From CALJFL01 sp047633055 (GTDB lineage: Bacteria > Pseudomonadota > Gammaproteobacteria > Pseudomonadales > Halieaceae): 64,000 nt of DNA. Positions 54,094 to 63,340 of this stretch are shown here, piece after piece. The notes beneath the pieces are model-generated. The model was given only the letters and a program-made list of their open reading frames with translations, made no database searches and was not told the DNA's origin. Every line of letters starts with the position of its first letter. The stretch's first letter is position 1. The DNA is taken from the NCBI GenBank assembly GCA_047633055.1, contig JBLIEI010000003.1, positions 1 through 64,000 on the forward strand, in the 5' to 3' direction. The position numbers were made by a program, and so were the translations under genes.

Positions 54094-54893
54094 TTGACTG
54101 GGCCCAGGCACTCTGGCTTGCATTACTGCAAGGTTTAACCGAGTTCCTCCCCATTTCAAGTTCGGCGCACCTGATTGTTCCCTCTCTGATTTGGCAGTGG
54201 CCCGATCAGGGCCTGGCATATGACGTTGCCGTGCATGTAGGTACTCTGGCTGCCGTGATGGTTTACTACCGTAGAGACCTGTCGCTATTGTTTAGCGGTT
54301 GCACTGCCGCGATCACAGAGCAGCAATCCAATGAGCATAGTCGTTTGGCGGTATACCTGGCCCTCGCCTCGCTGCCAGTGGCGCTTGCGGGATTGTTGGC
54401 GGGTGAACTTGTTGAGCAAAACTTGCGAAATTTGCCGATGATAGCTTTGGCCACACTGCTGTTTGCACTCCTTATGGCTTATGCCGATCGCCACACCCGA
54501 AGTCGCAGCGCATTTAAAAATATCACTCTGTCAGTGGCAATTATTATTGGCTTATTCCAGGCGCTGGCGCTTTGGCCTGGTGTATCACGTTCTGGTATTA
54601 CTATCACGGTGGCGCTCTTGCTGGGCCTAAGTCGTTCAGATGCGGCGCGCTTTTCTTTTTTGTTGTCTATTCCCGTCATTTCGGGAGCGGGTTTGCTGCA
54701 AACAACCGAGCTTGTCAGAACGGGTGTTACGGTTGACTGGTTGCTGCTGGGAGCTGCGGCAGCCACCGCCTCGGTGGTCGCCTTTTTCAGTATCGCGTTG
54801 TTTCTTCGTCTTTTGGAGCGAGTGGGTCTTATGCCCTTCGTATACTATCGCATTGCACTGGCTTTAGTGCTGTTTAGTCTTTGGCTGACTTGA
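54090..54893 (+). CDS. uppP: Undecaprenyl-diphosphatase UppP (BacA)
   Basis: A 267-residue integral membrane phosphatase that recycles undecaprenyl pyrophosphate to the carrier lipid for peptidoglycan and other glycans. QGLTEFLPISSSAHL near the N terminus carries the Glu-rich active-site motif, and ALWPGVSRSGITI is the second motif with the catalytic Arg and Ser. Seven or eight membrane helices are seen. The start overlaps the tsaB stop. Confidence 0.95.
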   Translation: MIDWAQALWLALLQGLTEFLPISSSAHLIVPSLIWQWPDQGLAYDVAVHVGTLAAVMVYYRRDLSLLFSGCTAAITEQQSNEHSRLAVYLALASLPVALAGLLAGELVEQNLRNLPMIALATLLFALLMAYADRHTRSRSAFKNITLSVAIIIGLFQALALWPGVSRSGITITVALLLGLSRSDAARFSFLLSIPVISGAGLLQTTELVRTGVTVDWLLLGAAAATASVVAFFSIALFLRLLERVGLMPFVYYRIALALVLFSLWLT

Positions 54894-54937
54894 TCTGCTC
54901 GCGGGTGTAAGCTGCGGCTATTTTTTGAGGTACCACC

Positions 54938-56245
54938 ATGTCCCAACAACAATTCAACCAGCAACTGTGTGACTTTCTATCGCGCTCTACTAGCCCCTTC
55001 CATGCTGTATTGAACATGATTGAGGCGCTCACAGCCGCGGGCTTTTCGCGTCTGGCAGAAGGGCAAGAGACTGATCTGACAGCCTCGGGGAAATACTACG
55101 TCACCCGCAATGACAGTTCGCTTGTGGCGTTCATCATCGGTAGCAAAATCCCGCCGTTGGAGGGGGTTCGCATGGTCGGTGCCCATACCGATAGTCCCTG
55201 CCTAATGGTAAAGCCCGCGCCAGAGAAAACGCGCCAGGGTTATTTTCAGCTGGGTGCGGAGGTCTATGGTGGTGTTTTGCTTAATCCCTGGTTTGATCGG
55301 GATTTGTCGCTAGCGGGTCGGGTTAGCTATGCCTCCTTAGACGGTAACCTGAAGTCGACGTTGATAGATTTTCGCGACCCGATCGCGGTGATTCCCAGCC
55401 TGGCTATTCACCTGGATCGAGAGGCCAACAAAGAGCGTTCTATCAATCCACAGACGGATATTCTGCCCATACTCTGCCAGTGTGACGACGGTGATTCAGT
55501 CGATTTTCGCGAGTTATTGAAACAGCGTATTGAGGTTGAACATCCCGACGCGCAGGTGGCCAGAGTTCTGGACTATGAGCTGGGGTTCTACGACACTCAG
55601 TCAGCGGCATCGATCGGTCTTCAGCAACAGTTTGTGGCCTCCGCCCGTCTGGATAACCTGCTTAGTTGCTTTACCGCATTGCAGTCGTTGCTGGCCAGTG
55701 ATGGGAGTTGCTCCAGTCTGCTTATTTGTACGGATCACGAGGAAGTCGGAAGTGCTTCTGTCGCTGGCGCCCAGGGACCGCTGCTGGAAACCGTGTTGCG
55801 CCGAATAGCTGGTGATCAGCACGGTTATGCCCAACTGGTTGAACGCTCAATGATGATCTCGGCCGACAACGCCCACGGCATTCACCCAAATTTCGCCGAC
55901 AGGCACGATGACAATCATGGTCCGAAACTGAATGCGGGGCCGGTAATTAAAATCAACGCTAACCAGCGTTATGCTACCAATAGCGAAACCGCCGGGTTGG
56001 TGCGACTGTTGGCCGAGGAGGCGGATGTGCCGCTACAAACTTTTGTGATGCGCACCGATATGGCCTGTGGGAGCACTATCGGCCCGATTACTGCTTCGGA
56101 GATTGGGGTGCGTACTCTGGATATCGGCGCCCCGACCTTTGCCATGCATTCAATCCGTGAATTGGCAGGTGCCGACGACGGTTGGCATCTGCAGCGACTA
56201 CTCAAGCAGTTTTTCAATCACCGGGGTTCTTTGGCTGCGAATTAG
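54938..56245 (+). CDS. apeB: M18 family aminopeptidase
   Basis: A 435-residue M18 zinc aminopeptidase, cytoplasmic, removing N-terminal acidic or other residues from peptides. MVGAHTDSPCLMVKP contains the first zinc His and Asp, ICTDHEEVGSAS the Glu ligands and general base, and MHSIRELAGADD the C-terminal His. YGGVLLNPWFDRDLSLAGRV is also typical. Its stop overlaps the GTG of the next gene by one base. Confidence 0.94.
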   Translation: MSQQQFNQQLCDFLSRSTSPFHAVLNMIEALTAAGFSRLAEGQETDLTASGKYYVTRNDSSLVAFIIGSKIPPLEGVRMVGAHTDSPCLMVKPAPEKTRQGYFQLGAEVYGGVLLNPWFDRDLSLAGRVSYASLDGNLKSTLIDFRDPIAVIPSLAIHLDREANKERSINPQTDILPILCQCDDGDSVDFRELLKQRIEVEHPDAQVARVLDYELGFYDTQSAASIGLQQQFVASARLDNLLSCFTALQSLLASDGSCSSLLICTDHEEVGSASVAGAQGPLLETVLRRIAGDQHGYAQLVERSMMISADNAHGIHPNFADRHDDNHGPKLNAGPVIKINANQRYATNSETAGLVRLLAEEADVPLQTFVMRTDMACGSTIGPITASEIGVRTLDIGAPTFAMHSIRELAGADDGWHLQRLLKQFFNHRGSLAAN

Positions 56246-57363
56246 TGCGGGTCCTACTTCTCTCTGCGTACCATGCGCAAAGCCACGCCCACTGGGTGCG
56301 TATGCTGGAGCATATGCTCCCTAGCTGGGAGTGGCAGGTGCTGACCTTACCCGCCCGACACTTCAGTTGGCGGATACGTGGCAATCCACTGTATTGGTCG
56401 GTAGTCGAGAGGGCGACGCTGGAGAAAGACTATGACCTTCTTGTAGCGACTTCTATGGTCGACCTGGCGACCCTCCGGGGATTGATTCCTTCGCTGGCAG
56501 CACTACCAACGGTTTACTATTTTCACGAAAACCAGTTTGCCTATCCGGTACAGGAGGGTGGGCACAGTTTGCTTGAGGCGCAAATGGTAAGTTTGTATGG
56601 CGCCATGGCGGCAGACAGCGTTGTGTTTAACAGCCGCTATAATCAGGAGTCCTTTTTTGATGGTCTGGGCGCTTTGCTCAGCCGGCTCCCGGATTATGTG
56701 CCGACAGAGGCATTGTCTGCGCTGCTGGCCAAGTCGACGATATTACCCGTTCCCATCAAACCTGACAGACCACAGGCGGAATATTCAGCCGGTTACAGCT
56801 CGCCCAGTGAGCCGGCACGGCGGCCGCTGCGACTGTTGTGGATCGGTCGCTTCGAGTACGACAAGGGCGCCGAGGGGTTGTTGTATACGCTCAGAGCCTT
56901 GCGTGACCGCGGGACACGCTTTGAGCTCGCGTTAATCGGCCAGCAATTTCGGAATAGTCCGCTGGACTTCGACACCATAGAGGATGAGTTTTCCAGTGAG
57001 TTGGTGCAGTTTGGCTTTGTCGAAGGCTATGAAAACTATCAGCAGTGGCTTAGCGCTGCCGATATAGTGCTGTCTACGGCCATTCATGAATTTCAGGGTT
57101 TGGCGATCCTCGAAGCGGTGGCTCTGGGGTGTGTCCCTGTTGTTCCCGACCGTCTTGCCTATGCAGAACTCTACCCAGATTTATTTCGCTATCATTCTTG
57201 TCCACAGGAGCCCGCGCGCGAAATACAGGCAGCGGTAAGTCTGATAGAGGAGCTGGCAGCCCTTATATTGGTGGGTGAGGTTACCCCCCCGGATGTGTCG
57301 GTCTACGCGGTAGAGGCGTTACAGCCGCGCTACGAGAGCTTGTTCGCCGGGCTCACGGGATAG
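56245..57363 (+). CDS. DUF3524/GT4 glycosyltransferase (tRNA-queuosine mannosyltransferase-like)
   Basis: A 372-residue glycosyltransferase. The N-terminal DUF3524 domain (VLLLSAYHAQSHAHWVRMLE, YYFHENQFAYPV) is the family shared with animal GTDC1/QTMAN, which adds mannose to queuosine in tRNA-Asp. The C-terminal GT-B half has LLWIGRFEYDKGAEGL, then AIHEFQGLAILEAVALGCVP, with the nucleotide-sugar Glu. GTG 56245 is chosen since it makes the first strand the N terminus and couples with apeB; an earlier in-frame ATG lies inside apeB. Whether the bacterial enzyme modifies tRNA is inference. No queuosine synthesis gene is in the window. Confidence 0.82.
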   Translation: MRVLLLSAYHAQSHAHWVRMLEHMLPSWEWQVLTLPARHFSWRIRGNPLYWSVVERATLEKDYDLLVATSMVDLATLRGLIPSLAALPTVYYFHENQFAYPVQEGGHSLLEAQMVSLYGAMAADSVVFNSRYNQESFFDGLGALLSRLPDYVPTEALSALLAKSTILPVPIKPDRPQAEYSAGYSSPSEPARRPLRLLWIGRFEYDKGAEGLLYTLRALRDRGTRFELALIGQQFRNSPLDFDTIEDEFSSELVQFGFVEGYENYQQWLSAADIVLSTAIHEFQGLAILEAVALGCVPVVPDRLAYAELYPDLFRYHSCPQEPAREIQAAVSLIEELAALILVGEVTPPDVSVYAVEALQPRYESLFAGLTG

Positions 57364-57416
57364 CCTCGCAAGGCGATTCCCAGTATCATTGCGAATTTTC
57401 TGCTAAGCGAAATACT

Positions 57417-58430
57417 ATGGCCAAGCAACGCGTACTCACGGGTATAACCCCCAGCGGCACTCCGCATCTGGGAAATTATGTAGGCGCGATTCGCCCGGCG
57501 ATAGCAGCCTCTCGAGACAGCTCGGTGGATTCTTTTTTCTTTCTGGCGGATTATCACGCTCTGATCAAATCTGCAGGGCCCGAGCAGGTACGGCAGTCTA
57601 GCCGCGAAATTGCCGCCACCTGGATCGCTCTGGGTCTGGATACGGATAATGCTGTGTTTTATCGCCAGTCGGATATTCCCGAGATTCCCGAATTAACCTG
57701 GGTGTTGACCTGCAGTGCTGCCAAGGGTTTGATGAATCGTGCGCACGCCTATAAGGCAGCGGTGCAGGCCAATGAGGAGGCGGGGGAGGATCCAGATTAC
57801 GGCATCACTATGGGTCTGTTCAGTTATCCTGTGTTGATGGCAGCTGATATTTTAATGTTCAATGCTGATCAGATTCCGGTGGGTAAGGATCAGATACAGC
57901 ACGTGGAAATGGCCAGGGATATTGCCCAGCGCTTCAATCATAATTTTGCTGAACTGTTCACCCTACCCGAAGCACTGATTGACGATAGTGTGTCGGTGTT
58001 GCAGGGACTTGATGGGCGTAAGATGAGCAAGAGCTATAACAATACGATTCCTTTGTTTCAAACCGAGAAGCAGTTGCGGAAATCCATCAATAAAATTAAA
58101 ACGAACTTGTTGGAGCCCGGAGAGCCCAAAGATCCTGACGATTCCATTGTATTCCAGACCTGGGCAGCGTTCGCCTCGCCAGAGGAAACCGAGCGCATGC
58201 GGCTTGCCTTCTCCGAGGGAATAGCTTGGGGAGAAGCCAAAAAACAGTTGTTTGAGCTGATTAACGCTGAGCTAGCGCCTGCCAGAGATCGCTACAATGA
58301 GCTGATGGACAACCCGGCTGAAATCGAAGCAGTGCTGCAGGCGGGTGGCCTTAGGGCGCGTGAGGAAAGTGCCGCGCTGATGGCGAAAGTCAGGCAGGCA
58401 GTCGGTATTTCCGCTATGACGAACGATTAG
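57417..58430 (+). CDS. trpS: Tryptophanyl-tRNA synthetase
   Basis: A 337-residue class I synthetase charging tRNA-Trp. The HIGH-like motif is TPSGTPHLGNYVGA, and the KMSKS motif is LDGRKMSKSYNNTI. GKDQIQHVEMARDIAQRFNH binds tryptophan and tRNA. The length is usual for bacterial TrpS. Given the two TGA codons at Trp positions in the cco genes, it is worth noting that this normal enzyme gives no sign of TGA recoding. Confidence 0.96.
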   Translation: MAKQRVLTGITPSGTPHLGNYVGAIRPAIAASRDSSVDSFFFLADYHALIKSAGPEQVRQSSREIAATWIALGLDTDNAVFYRQSDIPEIPELTWVLTCSAAKGLMNRAHAYKAAVQANEEAGEDPDYGITMGLFSYPVLMAADILMFNADQIPVGKDQIQHVEMARDIAQRFNHNFAELFTLPEALIDDSVSVLQGLDGRKMSKSYNNTIPLFQTEKQLRKSINKIKTNLLEPGEPKDPDDSIVFQTWAAFASPEETERMRLAFSEGIAWGEAKKQLFELINAELAPARDRYNELMDNPAEIEAVLQAGGLRAREESAALMAKVRQAVGISAMTND

Positions 58431-58438
58431 CCGCGGCT

Positions 58439-60499
58439 TTAGTCACCACCCAAAGCAAAAGTGGTCTGGAAATACACGCCCATGGGCTGGCCGACAAAAT
58501 AGCGATAGCTGCCAAAACCAAAGTCTGCCCTTTCGGCGTAATCCTCGTCCAGCAAGTTAGTGACACGCAAACCAACTTGCCAACGCTCGTTAATATCCGC
58601 ACTAAGTCGTAAGTTCAGCAGTGAATGACCTTCGTACTCGTGTTCGTTGTCGGGGTCAAGGTAGTACTTATCCATGTAGACCCACTCCAACTCCAGCCGA
58701 GATTGTTGGCCGATGAGTGCGTTCGTGTCCCAGCCCAGACGAGCGCTGCCAAATACGCGAGGGGCGGTGTCGATGTCGTTACCCTTTATATCGCCACTTG
58801 AGCCCAGCAGTTCAATACGGCTATCGTAGGTGTGTCTGGCTGAACTCACGTCCAGACCCAAGTACCAGTTTTCAGTAAGGTTATAATCGATGCTCAGTTC
58901 AGCCCCATAGTGTCGCGTTTTGGCGCCACTGATATTTTGTCGGTTAGCGTCTTGAAAAATCACCTCGTCTTTATTCATGGTGTAAAAGGACAGATCGTAG
59001 CTGAGGTCGGGTAAGAGTTGCCCTCGTAAACCGAACTCCAGGCTGTCTATCTGCTCAGAATCCAGGTCAGCGGTTTGCTGGCCAGACTGCAGCCGGTACA
59101 GCTCGGTAGTTTGGGGAGCACGAAAGCCGCGTGCGAGGCGCGCATAGCCTAAAACGGCGTCGGAAAAGCCGTAGCTAATGCCGGCATTGAGTGTCCAGTC
59201 GCTGAAGTCATCGGAGCGATTCGCGGGGCGGAAAAAGCGGCAGGCACTTGCCTCCGGGCCACAAGCCGAGCCATCTTCGGTGCGATTGTCGTAGTCAAAT
59301 TCGGTATATTCATAGCGCGCACCGGCCATCAGCGTCCAGCGGTTGGAGAAGTCCGAACGCAACTGGCTGTACAAGGCGGCGCTGGTAGCGTCTACCTGGT
59401 AATCGTAATGAACCCCTGCTGGTTGATTGGGGCTGAACTCATCCGCCTGTATCTGTTTTAACCAGCCATCGGTGTATTCAAGATCAATGCCATTTTGCCA
59501 GCGCCAGTTCTTGGTCTCGGTATCAATTGTCGTGCGCAAACCAAAACTGCTATGACCGTTTTCCTCCACCGGCTGCCAGGGGAGAAAGTGCTGCAGGAAC
59601 TCCATGTCGTTATTACGATAGTAAGGTGTAATAGTCAGTCTGTTGCGGTCGCCAAGGTCGCGGCTGGCGCTGCTGTAAAGCCTTAAAGACCAGGCGTCAC
59701 GATAGGCTTCGGGGTTAGGGTTGGTATCTTTAAGCGCATTGTCCTCGTAGGCTTCGAATCCCTGAATAAAACCGGCTGTTTCCTGATTAAGGTTGGTGGC
59801 TTCTATCGCGCTGCGCAACGCCCAGACATCGCCGGCATAGTCATGCCTGAGTGTGAATTTTTGTTGGCCGTAGCCTGCATCGTCCAGGTAGCCGCCGTCG
59901 GTTGTTCCATTCAGACGCAAGCTGACCCCATGGCGGCCCTCTGTATTGCTGTATTGATATTTGCCACGGTAGTAATCGTCTGGGCCGGCTTCAAGGGAAA
60001 GCGTTTGGTCTAACTCCTTGGAAGGCGTTGCAGTCATAATATTAATCACGCCATGCATAGCGTTAGACCCATACAGAGCAGTGGCAGGTCCCTTGATTAC
60101 CTCTATGCGCCCCGCCTGTTCACTATTGGCATCAAACAGTTGATTCACGTTACAAAATCCAGGTGCGCGCAAACTGATGCTGTCCCAGGCCATGTAGAAC
60201 GCGCCGCAGCCGCCAGCGCCAGTCAGCACCGGAGAGCGCAGGGCGGTCAGGCTCTCCTGCCCGTTGCCGCGGCTGATCCAGGTGCCGGCAACGCGTTGCA
60301 TCACTTCATTAATGTGAATTTGACTGGTGATCTCCAGGTCTTCGGAGTCGACCACGCTCCATGCAAGGGGCAGCGGTAAAGCCGCCTCGTTGACGCGGGT
60401 GGCGGTTACCAGCACTTGCTCAGTCAGCCGATTTTCGGCCGCGACTGTACCGCTTGCCAATGCCATCCCCAGCATCAGGCGAGTTTTAAATCCTTTCAT
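58439..60499 (-). CDS. TonB-dependent outer membrane receptor
   Basis: A 686-residue outer membrane receptor. A signal peptide (MKGFKTRLMLGMALASGTVA) leads to a TonB-box-like region, then the plug (QVLVTATRVNEAALPLPLAW to RIEVIKGPATALYGSNAMHG). A 22-strand barrel follows, ending in the typical FALGGD. The plug has two Cys near residues 105-125 (GGCGAF and APGFCN), possibly a disulfide. ATG 60499 is chosen because it begins the signal peptide. Substrate (iron chelate, vitamin or other) unknown; no neighbouring transporter or riboswitch suggests one. It is convergent with trpS. Confidence 0.92.
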   Translation of the reverse strand: MKGFKTRLMLGMALASGTVAAENRLTEQVLVTATRVNEAALPLPLAWSVVDSEDLEITSQIHINEVMQRVAGTWISRGNGQESLTALRSPVLTGAGGCGAFYMAWDSISLRAPGFCNVNQLFDANSEQAGRIEVIKGPATALYGSNAMHGVINIMTATPSKELDQTLSLEAGPDDYYRGKYQYSNTEGRHGVSLRLNGTTDGGYLDDAGYGQQKFTLRHDYAGDVWALRSAIEATNLNQETAGFIQGFEAYEDNALKDTNPNPEAYRDAWSLRLYSSASRDLGDRNRLTITPYYRNNDMEFLQHFLPWQPVEENGHSSFGLRTTIDTETKNWRWQNGIDLEYTDGWLKQIQADEFSPNQPAGVHYDYQVDATSAALYSQLRSDFSNRWTLMAGARYEYTEFDYDNRTEDGSACGPEASACRFFRPANRSDDFSDWTLNAGISYGFSDAVLGYARLARGFRAPQTTELYRLQSGQQTADLDSEQIDSLEFGLRGQLLPDLSYDLSFYTMNKDEVIFQDANRQNISGAKTRHYGAELSIDYNLTENWYLGLDVSSARHTYDSRIELLGSSGDIKGNDIDTAPRVFGSARLGWDTNALIGQQSRLELEWVYMDKYYLDPDNEHEYEGHSLLNLRLSADINERWQVGLRVTNLLDEDYAERADFGFGSYRYFVGQPMGVYFQTTFALGGD

Positions 60500-60650
60500 G
60501 AGTGATCCGAATATTAACAGTGGGGGCATTGTAGCGGATTACTCGGTAGTGTCCCAGCTTGCGTCTCATTAGGGGAGCAAGCATATGGCTGTTGAGGGAC
60601 TATCCCTTGAAGATATCACCCGAAATTGACACACTGTGAGATGAGTTTAA

Positions 60651-60848
60651 TTGAGCAAATCAACCATGCTGGGATGCGTGACATTCGGCACTAACGATAG
60701 AGAAAAATCTGCCGGATTCTATGACCGACTATCGGCCGTGTGCGGCGCCAAACGTATCATGGAGCTGGACGGATTTACTTTGCGGGGCAGGTCTATGGAA
60801 GTAGCCTCCATAGCGATCGCAAAGCCTTACAACGGAGAACCGGCATAA
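60651..60848 (+). pseudogene. Truncated VOC/glyoxalase-family gene
   Basis: About 60 residues that match the beginning of a VOC-superfamily protein: MLGCVTFGTNDREKSAGFYD, then KRIMELDGFTLRG and IAIAKPYNGEPA, at which a stop occurs. Full members of this family run to about 125-130 residues and end with a metal-binding Glu strand that is absent here. The start may be TTG 60651 or ATG 60666. The following 35 bp to the GNAT gene hold no continuation, so the remainder seems deleted. Confidence 0.65.
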
Positions 60849-60883
60849 CGTCCTGAGTTGGTCTAGGGCACTGTTTCCCCTGT

Positions 60884-61303
60884 ATGATTATTCGAGAGTA
60901 TCTCCCGCAGGATCTAGACGCAGTAATCACACTGTGGTCAGATTGCGGGCGGGTCGTGCCATACAATAGTCCCGAGCGAGATATTGAACGAAAGATGAAA
61001 GTGGATCCCGATTTGTTTCTGGTCGGTATCGATGGAGGGGAGTTAGTCGCCATCGTGATGGGTGGCTACGAAGGGCGCCGTGGCTGGATTAATTACCTCG
61101 CGGTAATACCTTTCAAACAGAGACGAAGCTATGGACGGTTGATAATGAATGCGGTCGAGGCGCGTATCGAGCGCAAGGGGTGTGCCAAGATTAATCTTCA
61201 AATTCGCTCCACCAACAAGGCTGTTGTGGCGTTCTATCAGTCGCTTGGTTATCGCATTGACGACGTCACTGGCATGGGTAAAAGGCTGGATCCGGACGAT
61301 TAA
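60884..61303 (+). CDS. ypeA: GNAT-family acetyltransferase, YpeA-like
   Basis: A 139-residue N-acetyltransferase resembling YpeA of E. coli. The acetyl-CoA motif is VIPFKQRRSYGRLIMNAVE (Q/R-x-x-G-x-G/A pattern), and AVVAFYQSLGYRIDDVTGMG is the C-terminal signature. It probably acetylates a small molecule or protein; the substrate is unknown. Confidence 0.85.
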   Translation: MIIREYLPQDLDAVITLWSDCGRVVPYNSPERDIERKMKVDPDLFLVGIDGGELVAIVMGGYEGRRGWINYLAVIPFKQRRSYGRLIMNAVEARIERKGCAKINLQIRSTNKAVVAFYQSLGYRIDDVTGMGKRLDPDD

Positions 61304-61371
61304 CGCCTGCGGTGGCAATGCCGTGTTACCACCTCTAAGCTAGACGGTAGTGGTGTATACCCGCTATCCGT

Positions 61372-61632
61372 TCAGGGCGCCGTTTTCCCAAGGCATGTCC
61401 TGTAATCTTCTACGGTAGAGTGATGGGGGCTCGCGCCGGTCCGGGCTTGCACATCGTTGATCCAGGCGGTGAATTCCACATAAGATACGTCGGTTCGGTC
61501 CGTAACTGACAGGGCTTGGGTACGACAGCGGTATTCGAGTGAGCTTTCGGGGGATTCGCTGACAGCGATATAAACCACCCCCACCGCGAAAGATAAAACC
61601 AGTATTGCCGCCGCTAGAAACAGTCCCTTCAA
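61372..61632 (-). CDS. Small membrane-anchored hypothetical protein
   Basis: An 86-residue protein beginning with a membrane helix or signal peptide (LFLAAAILVLSFAVGVVYIA) followed by a short domain with two Cys (YRCRTQAL and DYRTCLG) that could pair. No family recognised. A longer frame on the same strand (61364-61657) overlaps but shows no such features, so this one is chosen. Confidence 0.5.
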   Translation of the reverse strand: MKGLFLAAAILVLSFAVGVVYIAVSESPESSLEYRCRTQALSVTDRTDVSYVEFTAWINDVQARTGASPHHSTVEDYRTCLGKTAP

Positions 61633-61689
61633 TGTAGGTTCCCCGCATATTCGTCAAGGGAGCTATTCTACACGGAGTTGGCCTTCGCG

Positions 61690-62205
61690 CTAACGTCGGG
61701 AAGAAGTGATTGGACGCATCAGCTGAGAATTGGAAGAGCCTTTACCCGCGCTGCGCTGCCGCATCGGTGGTCGGGCAATGGGATGCACCGGGCTTGGACG
61801 TAGGCCAGGGCGGTAGGGCGGGCGTTGGTTATGATACCTGCGATTGTCATAGCCGGTAATAATCGGAAAGTAACCGCCAATGTAGTCCGTATTGCTGGCA
61901 GGTTGTGACTGTTTGCTGGTCTGCAATTCTCGCATTTCTGCTCGGTGCTTTTCTCGCTCCCGTCGGTCAGCCGCCATTTTGTCCGTGGTGTCCCGCATCG
62001 CATCCAGATTGGCCAGCGATTCTCCAGATGAGTTTGGCCGGGGGGTAGCCAACTGAAGTTTTTCAGTGTTATCGCCGTTCTCGGGCGGAATATCAGAAAA
62101 GCTGATAGCACCGTTTTCGTCAACGGATTTATAAACCGTATCCGACATCGCCATAGAGCTGCCAACTAGCGTGAGGATTAAGAACTGCAGGACTATTTTG
62201 ATCAT
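61690..62205 (-). CDS. DUF4124 domain periplasmic protein
   Basis: A 171-residue exported protein. The signal peptide (MIKIVLQFLILTLVGSSMAM) is followed by the DUF4124 motif TVYKSVDENGAISFSDIPPE. A basic, Pro- and Arg-rich tail follows. The start at 62205 has a GGTG sequence at suitable distance; the frame is open to 62229. DUF4124 is found in many envelope proteins and has no known function. Confidence 0.78.
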   Translation of the reverse strand: MIKIVLQFLILTLVGSSMAMSDTVYKSVDENGAISFSDIPPENGDNTEKLQLATPRPNSSGESLANLDAMRDTTDKMAADRREREKHRAEMRELQTSKQSQPASNTDYIGGYFPIITGYDNRRYHNQRPPYRPGLRPSPVHPIARPPMRQRSAGKGSSNSQLMRPITSSRR

Positions 62206-62293
62206 CTGCATCACCAAAATTCGCATCACATTCGACTGTGGTTATCGGTGAAGGTTTCACCACAATTTTGCACTCTGATCATGCTACCTCAAC

Positions 62294-63199
62294 TCAGCCG
62301 GCAAAATGGTACTCGTGTCCCCAAAGGTCTCCCACGACACTGACAGTAGGTGTGTAGTTCTCCCAATCGACCAGTAGACCGTCGCAGCCGTACTCAACGG
62401 TGATTCCGCCGGGGGCCTGAACATAGAAGCTGCACATATTGTCATTGACGTGCCGGCCGAGGGTGGCCTGCAGTGACAAACCCGCGGCCTTCACTCGATC
62501 GAGCGCCCGTCCAACTTCGTCCAGGCTGCCGACCTCGATCATCATGTGCACCAGTCCAGAAGGGTGGGGGTGATTGTAGAGCGCCAGTGAGTGTTGCCTG
62601 GGGTTGTCCGCATGCATGAAATAGACCCGCGCCTCGGGGGCACCGTCCGGCATAGGCGGGTATAAGTCATCGCTGACATATAAGCCCATTAACTCGGTAT
62701 AAAATGCGATCGTTTCCTCCGTAGCTGGCGCGGGCAACACCGCGTGGCCGAAGCCCAGGTCGCCGCTAAACTCATCACCGGTGATGAATTCCTTAATGCC
62801 CACCGGCGAATTCAAGGGCAAATAATCCAGCTTGCGGCCGTGGTAAAGCTCTAACAGGTTGCCAGATGGATCGGTTACCATCGCCAAGCCGATCACACAA
62901 CGTCGCTCACATTCCCGTGCAGAACCTTCCTCGACGGTATGACCTGCTGCAGTCAGTGTGTCGCAGGTAAATTTCCATTCGTCCCAGTCGCGAAACTCCA
63001 GACCAGTGGCAGTCAGGCGGTCGGTGTCGCCGGGCTCAATCATAAATCGGAAGGGATGGTCGTCCATACGGAGAAATTGGGCTCCCCGATCATCTGCTCG
63101 ATCGGTGGCCATTAAGCCCAGGATGTTGGTGGCAAAGTCCATCCAGGCCGAGGTATCGGTAGATTGGATTCGTAGATAGCCGATACTTGCGATGCCCAT
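62294..63199 (-). CDS. Extradiol-dioxygenase-like two-domain VOC protein
   Basis: A 301-residue type I extradiol dioxygenase-like protein (BphC family) with two VOC modules. The iron-binding triad of the second module can be read as His in GFGHAVLPA, His in GLVHMMIEV and Glu in GITVEYGC, so cleavage of a catechol-like ring is possible. ATG 63199 is preferred because GGAG precedes it by six bases. No ring-hydroxylating genes are adjacent. The C-terminal segment WGHEYHF is typical of related steroid and biphenyl enzymes. Confidence 0.82.
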   Translation of the reverse strand: MGIASIGYLRIQSTDTSAWMDFATNILGLMATDRADDRGAQFLRMDDHPFRFMIEPGDTDRLTATGLEFRDWDEWKFTCDTLTAAGHTVEEGSARECERRCVIGLAMVTDPSGNLLELYHGRKLDYLPLNSPVGIKEFITGDEFSGDLGFGHAVLPAPATEETIAFYTELMGLYVSDDLYPPMPDGAPEARVYFMHADNPRQHSLALYNHPHPSGLVHMMIEVGSLDEVGRALDRVKAAGLSLQATLGRHVNDNMCSFYVQAPGGITVEYGCDGLLVDWENYTPTVSVVGDLWGHEYHFAG

Positions 63200-63340
63200 A
63201 GATAGCTCCATTCACTGTCGTTAAGTTGTTTGCCGCGATGACGCGCGTTGAGTAGGCATTATCAGCGATTTGTTAGCGGCTGTAAGTGCCATCTCAATAA
63301 TCACTCCTGATCAGTATAAGTAACAGGACTTACCAGGCGC

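Noticed and set aside
61364..61657. 97-codon minus-strand frame overlapping the small membrane protein
   Set aside because: Lacks the membrane helix and Cys pattern seen in the other frame; Gly/Arg-rich shadow.
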